A stretch of 23,725 nt of DNA from a virus. The notes under the pieces are model-generated. The model ran no database searches and was not told the DNA's origin. It saw only the letters and a program-made list of their open reading frames with translations. Position 1 is the first letter of the stretch; the number at the start of each line of letters is the position of its first letter. A program made the position numbers and the translations under genes. Where the stretch lies: the IMG/VR virus record IMGVR_UViG_3300027608_003727, positions 1 to 23,725 of that record; one strand, 5' to 3'. Below are positions 20,866 through 23,725 of this stretch, one piece after another.

Positions 20866-21093
20866 CTAAAATTTCAAGTGTTGTATTACCCATTTTGCTT
20901 CTGGTATTGATTTACATTTTTCTTTATTTACTGTAATATTTCTATTCGTCACAATTTTAACAGAAATATTCGGAACGTCAAGCTTTACCCAAGACGGATC
21001 TCTCGTTTTAATTACTCTTTCGCCGGTGCAAAAAAACATTGTGTCTTTTAATTCATCGGATGCTAATTTTCTCAAAAAGTGTACGTTAACCAT
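20866..21093 (-). CDS. Small phage protein, unknown function
   Basis: 75 residues from ATG 21093 (MVNVHFLRKLASDELKDTMF), preferred over GTG 21102 because GAGTG lies 7-8 bases before it. Contains FCTGERVIKTRDPSWVKLDV and a C-terminal KCKSIPEAKWVIQHLKF. Overlaps the upstream gene by 8 bases. No family recognised. Confidence 0.7.
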   Translation of the reverse strand: MVNVHFLRKLASDELKDTMFFCTGERVIKTRDPSWVKLDVPNISVKIVTNRNITVNKEKCKSIPEAKWVIQHLKF

Positions 21094-21499
21094 TTTTTTC
21101 ACTCAAATACATAACTGTTAAAAATGCCTCAAGGTTGTAAGCTTCTACTTCCCAAGGCTGCTCAAAATAATCTACTTCATCACAATCAATTTTTTGTCCC
21201 AACCAGCTGGACATTTGCTCATTTAGTTCGCCGTAAACATATTGCTTTACGTGTACCATTTCGTGCGCTACGGCATTTAGAATTTCCAGTTTTGATTGAT
21301 TTTTATTGATTTCAATCGTAAAGGAACGTGGTTTATTCTGGTTGTTATACTCGTCAATAATGCATAAACCACTTGGTGCATTACCGGAAACTATTTTTAC
21401 TTCAATATTCACAAATTTGAGCATCCGAGAGCTCAACAAAATCTCCGCAAAGTAATCTTTAGCGGAAACAAGCTCGGATTTTGACAATATTTTGCTCAT
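21086..21499 (-). CDS. Zinc-metallopeptidase-like protein (HExxH, SprT-like)
   Basis: 137 residues. An HExxH motif (H79-E80-M-V-H83, in LNAVAHEMVHVKQYVYGEL) follows a strand region, and a downstream EQPWEVEAYNLE supplies the third acidic ligand (E117 or E119). This is the compact phage metallopeptidase type whose active site resembles SprT/gluzincins. Substrate unknown; it may also be a non-proteolytic member. The ATG has no SD and sits 10 bases after a TACAAT -10, hinting at a leaderless or near-leaderless mRNA. Confidence 0.78.
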   Translation of the reverse strand: MSKILSKSELVSAKDYFAEILLSSRMLKFVNIEVKIVSGNAPSGLCIIDEYNNQNKPRSFTIEINKNQSKLEILNAVAHEMVHVKQYVYGELNEQMSSWLGQKIDCDEVDYFEQPWEVEAYNLEAFLTVMYLSEKNG

Positions 21500-21509
21500 A
21501 TAATGTACT

Positions 21510-21538
21510 ATTGTAACACATAGTCAAAATATTGTCAA
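21510..21538 (-). promoter_or_regulatory. Sigma70-type promoter adjoining the start codon
   Basis: TTGACA (21538-21533), 17-bp spacer, TACAAT (21515-21510) on the minus strand. The -10 ends 10 bases before ATG 21499, so the leader would be about 4 bases. Copy C of the 16-bp repeat lies 7 bases upstream of the -35, as for copy B. Confidence 0.8.
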
Positions 21539-21545
21539 TCCTAGC

Positions 21546-21561
21546 GTTGTTTTTATGCAAC
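21546..21561 (+). repeat. 16-bp repeat, copy C
   Basis: GTTGTTTTTATGCAAC on the + strand, overlapping the stop (21553-21555) of the gene at 21553-21843. Identical to copy B and with the same 7-base gap to a downstream -35. Confidence 0.75.
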
Positions 21562-21843
21562 ACCAATGTGGAATTGCACATTTTTCACGGAATCTAAGCG
21601 GAAACTGCGCCAGCCTTGATTTTCAATGTCAAAAACGGGAAGAACTTCATCACTTTTTTTGCGTTCCGTGCTTTTTGGCGCAAAATCAGCAGGAATTTTA
21701 TTCTCATTCAACGTACACCGCATTTGACGTTCGGTTCCGTCTGCTTTAGTGAAAAGAATATCGATGTATTCTTCAGATTTCAACAATCCAATAAGCCAAT
21801 CTCTGCCTTCTGGTGTTGTGAATGCTGGTTTATCTGTTTTCAT
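21553..21843 (-). CDS. SH3-like beta-barrel phage protein
   Basis: 96 residues from ATG 21843, chosen because GGAG lies 9 bases before it; the frame opens 18 bases earlier without an SD. Contains EYIDILFTKADGTERQMRCT, LNENKIP, and EVLPVFDIENQGWRSFRLDS then VKNVQF. The pattern F-x-K-x-DG-x-R-x-M-x-CTL plus V-x-D-x-E-x-x-x-WRSFR-x-DSV is that of a small SH3-fold family common in T4-like phages; function unknown. Confidence 0.8.
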   Translation of the reverse strand: MKTDKPAFTTPEGRDWLIGLLKSEEYIDILFTKADGTERQMRCTLNENKIPADFAPKSTERKKSDEVLPVFDIENQGWRSFRLDSVKNVQFHIGVA

Positions 21844-21861
21844 AATGTAATCTCCATTCAA

Positions 21862-22218
21862 TTAATATAATTCAGTTATTTTTTGTTCGGTGTCTCTGAT
21901 GTACCTATCAATCCATTCTTTGGACTTTTCCGTCTTCTTCAAAAACACACCATACAAATTGCTACCAATCAGACCTTTGACATATTCAACGGGGTCTAAA
22001 AAGATTGCTTCGAAATTGGAATCAAATTCAGGTTTACCTTCGTCATCTTCCTTAAAAAATACCACATGAAACCAATATCCATTATTTGGCATTTTGGTTG
22101 ATACATCTTCAGCTGTTTTATTTTCTTTAGTGAAAAACACCATTTTAAGATCATCATAGTCTGCATCTTCTTCTTCAGGTGGAAGAAAATAGAAACCATC
22201 ATACTCATCAATTTTCAT
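21862..22218 (-). CDS. Acidic phage protein, unknown function
   Basis: 118 residues: MKIDEYDGFYFLPPEEEDAD, YDDLKMVFFTKENKTAEDVS, GYWFHVVFFKEDDEGKPEFD, and a helical end (WIDRYIRDTEQKITELY). Acidic, aromatic, mixed alpha/beta. SD AAGGA before the ATG. It is the last protein gene before the tRNA array proper. Confidence 0.72.
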   Translation of the reverse strand: MKIDEYDGFYFLPPEEEDADYDDLKMVFFTKENKTAEDVSTKMPNNGYWFHVVFFKEDDEGKPEFDSNFEAIFLDPVEYVKGLIGSNLYGVFLKKTEKSKEWIDRYIRDTEQKITELY

Positions 22219-22229
22219 ATAGTCCTTTT

Positions 22230-22319
22230 TGGTGGAGTGTCAGGGAGTCGAACCCTGTGACCTACTTTCATAAGTCTACGGATTAGCAATCCGCTGCATT
22301 ACCATCCTGCCCACACTCC
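22230..22319 (-). tRNA. tRNA-Ser(GCU)
   Basis: Acceptor GGAGTGT/ACACTCC, anticodon loop TTGCTAA (GCT), long variable arm as expected for Ser, T-loop TTCGACT, discriminator A and encoded CCA. Reads AGC/AGU codons. G is the usual Ser discriminator, so A is a small oddity. Confidence 0.93.
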
Positions 22320-22343
22320 ATATTGTTATTGTAACACAAAAAC

Positions 22344-22544
22344 TTATGCTTGTAAATCCACCACTCTGCCCCGATTAGTGTAATTATCTTCTTTGCCGTT
22401 TTCAGCATACAAAACAACACTATACCCCATTTTGACAACATCAAGAGTTGCATTGCCCACGTCATATTTGGTCTTCACATACTGTGTGACCAATCTTTCG
22501 GTATTATTCATACCATAAACTGTAGAAACTTCGGTAATTTTCAT
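22344..22544 (-). CDS. Small protein between two tRNA-Ser genes
   Basis: 66 residues: MKITEVSTVYGMNNTERLVT, QYVKTKYDVGNATLDVVKMG, YSVVLYAENGKEDNYTNRGR, VVDLQA. A small alpha/beta protein with no recognised family. No convincing SD is seen before the ATG, but the frame is clean and fills the gap between the tRNA genes. Confidence 0.6.
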   Translation of the reverse strand: MKITEVSTVYGMNNTERLVTQYVKTKYDVGNATLDVVKMGYSVVLYAENGKEDNYTNRGRVVDLQA

Positions 22545-22556
22545 ATTAGTATTTAT

Positions 22557-22651
22557 TGGCGGGTGCCGGAGGAATCGAACCCCATCCGCTTCTTCAGCAG
22601 AACCTAGTTTTCAAGGCTAGTCGCAGGACCATTCCCGCTGCATCAACACCC
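22557..22651 (-). tRNA. tRNA-Ser(UGA)
   Basis: Acceptor GGGTGTT/GGCACCC (two G-U pairs), anticodon loop CTTGAAA (TGA), long class II variable arm, T-arm with loop TTCGATT, discriminator G and encoded CCA. Reads UCA and other UCN codons. Confidence 0.94.
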
Positions 22652-22657
22652 AATTAA

Positions 22658-23128
22658 TTATGCCGCCAACAACATTTTCATGCGGTCAGCTGCATACGAA
22701 GCCGCAAATGCTCCTGGTTTTACCAAAGGTGTCACGTTACATGTACCTTTAATATAACCAATTGCCTGTTGAACGACACACGAACTTCCAAACATTTCAT
22801 TCGGATTAATGTCCAAGTGTACCTCAACAATACGGTCTTCTAAAACTTCTTTAAGCTTCTGAAACAACTCAGAAACTTTATATACTTCATTCATCAAGCG
22901 CATTGAAGGCTTGTTTTTGCGTTGGTCATAGTCTCTCTCTCTTTGGACTTCTCCAAAGATTTTACAACCGTGACACCCATCAATATGAACAACAACAGCA
23001 AGCGTATAGTCTGCAAACCAAATTCCTCCAACTCTAAAACGTTCTGAATCAGCTCCAATATAAATTTTGGTTTGTGGTGACTGAGCATCAATAAATGCTT
23101 TCACTTCTGCGATATCTATGTTTCTCAT
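22658..23128 (-). CDS. RNase H-like DUF458 (YkuK) family protein
   Basis: 156 residues. Family blocks: KIYIGADSERFR near residues 21-32, an RER...KNKPSMRLMNEV segment, VEVHLDINPNE near 101-111, and KPGAFAASYAADRMK at the end. These are the signatures of the YkuK/DUF458 proteins, predicted RNase H-like nucleases (D in GADSE, D in LDINP, D in AADR as acidic set). Lies among the tRNA genes, so a link to RNA processing is possible but unproven. SD AGGAAG before the ATG. Confidence 0.85.
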   Translation of the reverse strand: MRNIDIAEVKAFIDAQSPQTKIYIGADSERFRVGGIWFADYTLAVVVHIDGCHGCKIFGEVQRERDYDQRKNKPSMRLMNEVYKVSELFQKLKEVLEDRIVEVHLDINPNEMFGSSCVVQQAIGYIKGTCNVTPLVKPGAFAASYAADRMKMLLAA

Positions 23129-23143
23129 ATTAACTTCCTATAT

Positions 23144-23220
23144 TGGAGTGCATGACAGGGATCGAACCTGCATAATACGGATTTGCAATCCGTTGCCTAA
23201 CCATTCAGCTACACATGCAC
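23144..23220 (-). tRNA. tRNA-Cys(GCA)
   Basis: Acceptor GTGCATG/CATGCAC, anticodon loop TTGCAAA (GCA), T-loop TTCGATC, discriminator T as in bacterial tRNA-Cys, encoded CCA. The D stem pairs poorly, but all other arms are intact. Confidence 0.92.
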
Positions 23221-23226
23221 ATAATT

Positions 23227-23303
23227 TGGTGCCCCAGAGGAGACTCGAACTCCTAAAATTTGGCTTCTAAGACCAACACGTATACCAATTCCGTCACCGG
23301 GGC
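23227..23303 (-). tRNA. tRNA-Leu(UAG) with short variable loop
   Basis: Acceptor GCCCCGG/CTGGGGC, Leu-like D-arm (GAATTGGTATAC), anticodon loop CTTAGAA (TAG), T-loop TTCGAGT, discriminator A, encoded CCA. The variable region is only ATTTT (5 nt) where bacterial Leu tRNAs have a long arm. Confidence 0.88.
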
Positions 23304-23307
23304 AAAT

Positions 23308-23382
23308 TGGTGGACATAAGTAGATTTGAACTACTGACCTGCTCCGTATGAAGGAGATGCACTACCGCTGTGCTATATGTCC
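23308..23382 (-). tRNA. tRNA-Met(CAU), elongator or Ile2-type
   Basis: Acceptor GGACATA/TATGTCC fully paired, anticodon loop TTCATAC (CAT), T-loop TTCAAAT, discriminator A, encoded CCA. The full acceptor pairing excludes an initiator. The anticodon C could be lysidine-modified to read AUA as Ile; sequence alone does not decide. The outermost anticodon-stem pair is T-C mismatched. Confidence 0.88.
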
Positions 23383-23391
23383 AAGTATATA

Positions 23392-23466
23392 TGGTACCTT
23401 GTGACAGATTCGAACTGCCGACCTTCTCCGTGTAAAAGAGACATTCTACCACTGAAATAACAAGGC
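23392..23466 (-). tRNA. tRNA-Val(UAC)
   Basis: Acceptor GCCTTGT/ACAAGGT with a G1-U72 wobble, D-loop AGTGGTA, anticodon loop TTTACAC (TAC), T-loop TTCGAAT, discriminator A, encoded CCA. Reads GUA/GUG. Confidence 0.92.
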
Positions 23467-23468
23467 CT

Positions 23469-23543
23469 TGGTCCGGCGTAGAGGAATCGAACCTCTATTG
23501 ATTGCTTAGAAGGCAACTGTATTATCCATTATACTAACGCCAG
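23469..23543 (-). tRNA. tRNA-Arg(UCU)
   Basis: Acceptor CTGGCGT/ACGCCGG (U2-G71 wobble), D stem GTAT/ATAC, anticodon loop CTTCTAA (TCT), T-loop TTCGATT, discriminator A, encoded CCA. Reads AGA/AGG, codons favoured in AT-rich phages. Confidence 0.92.
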
Positions 23544-23546
23544 AAT

Positions 23547-23622
23547 TGGTTGCGGGTGAAGGATTCGAACCTCCGTCCTTTAGGTTATGAGCCTAATAGT
23601 CTGACCGCTGACGTAACCCGCT
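23547..23622 (-). tRNA. tRNA-Met(CAU), initiator-like
   Basis: Anticodon arm TTAGG-CTCATAA-CCTAA and a 3' part ending ACCCGCAACCA, close to bacterial tRNA-fMet. Position 1 (A) and position 72 (A) do not pair, the hallmark that lets formyltransferase act on initiators (usually C1-A72). The anticodon stem has two, not three, consecutive G-C pairs. CCA encoded. Confidence 0.85.
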
Positions 23623-23627
23623 ATATT

Positions 23628-23715
23628 TGGTACAAGTGGCCGGAATCGAACCGGCACGCCCGTTACAGGCGGCAGAGTTTAAGTCTGCTGTGGCTACCGA
23701 TTACACCACACTTGC
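23628..23715 (-). tRNA. tRNA-Leu(UAA)
   Basis: Acceptor GCAAGTG/CACTTGT with G1-U72 wobble, anticodon loop CTTAAAC (TAA), long class II variable arm (CGCC...GGCG), T-loop TTCGATT, discriminator A, encoded CCA. Reads UUA/UUG. Complete within the window. Confidence 0.93.
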
Positions 23716-23725
23716 TTGGCATCCC

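Noticed and set aside
22894-23091. 65-residue minus frame inside the DUF458 gene
   Set aside because: A shadow in another frame of a gene with clear family motifs.
1-23725. CRISPR array, insertion sequence or integrase site
   Set aside because: No regularly spaced repeats, transposase or integrase frames, or terminal inverted repeats were seen.

Overview
The window is a piece of a T4-like myovirus genome: AT-rich, tightly packed, with genes abutting or overlapping by 1 to 40 bases. T4 core genes are recognisable from protein sequence: gp32 single-strand binding protein, gp59 helicase loader, gp33 late-transcription coactivator, DsbA and RNase H. Many other ORFs look like the conserved unknown proteins of aquatic T4-like phages. 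The host cannot be read directly. A phage-borne, circularly permuted (two-piece) tmRNA whose tag begins ANDERF points to a proteobacterium from a lineage with permuted tmRNA; the tag looks most like betaproteobacterial tags (inference).

Layout. 1-2141 (+ strand): the tail end of one gene, then a large tail or baseplate protein with a C-terminal M23 peptidase. A terminator at 2146-2162 separates it from the convergent gp32 gene. 2186-5861 (- strand): replication, late-transcription and lysis block (gp32, a HAD nucleotidase, gp59, gp33, DsbA, a one-TM protein, a SleB-type hydrolase, a small conserved protein). 5992-6378 (+): a GIY-YIG/NUMOD3 homing endonuclease that runs into the 3' end of the tmRNA gene. 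About 6369-6697 (-): permuted tmRNA. 6709-7965 (-): virion or tail-fibre type proteins. 8005-10630 (-): a conserved unknown, a PD-(D/E)XK nuclease, an HNH protein and others. 10611-14853 (-): small, probably early genes with strong sigma70-type promoters. 14850-18055 (-): a ClpP-like protease, then a sugar module (GalE epimerase, GT2 glycosyltransferase, nucleotidyltransferase-cupin fusion). 18057-22218 (-): a DUF6433-like protein, RNase H, several unknowns, a zinc-metallopeptidase-like protein and an SH3-like protein. 22230-23715 (-): nine tRNA genes (Ser-GCU, Ser-UGA, Cys, Leu-UAG, Met-CAU, Val, Arg-UCU, an initiator-like Met-CAU, Leu-UAA), all with encoded CCA, with two protein genes among them.

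The most interesting content is the translation and proteolysis equipment: a permuted tmRNA encoding the tag ANDERFLMAA, a ClpP-like protease with a complete catalytic triad, and a tRNA array that includes an initiator-like tRNA and a Leu tRNA with a shortened variable arm. A 16-bp sequence occurs three times, identically, each time at a gene end just upstream of a sigma70-type promoter. No stretch over 300 bases lacks a gene, apart from the one filled by the tmRNA.
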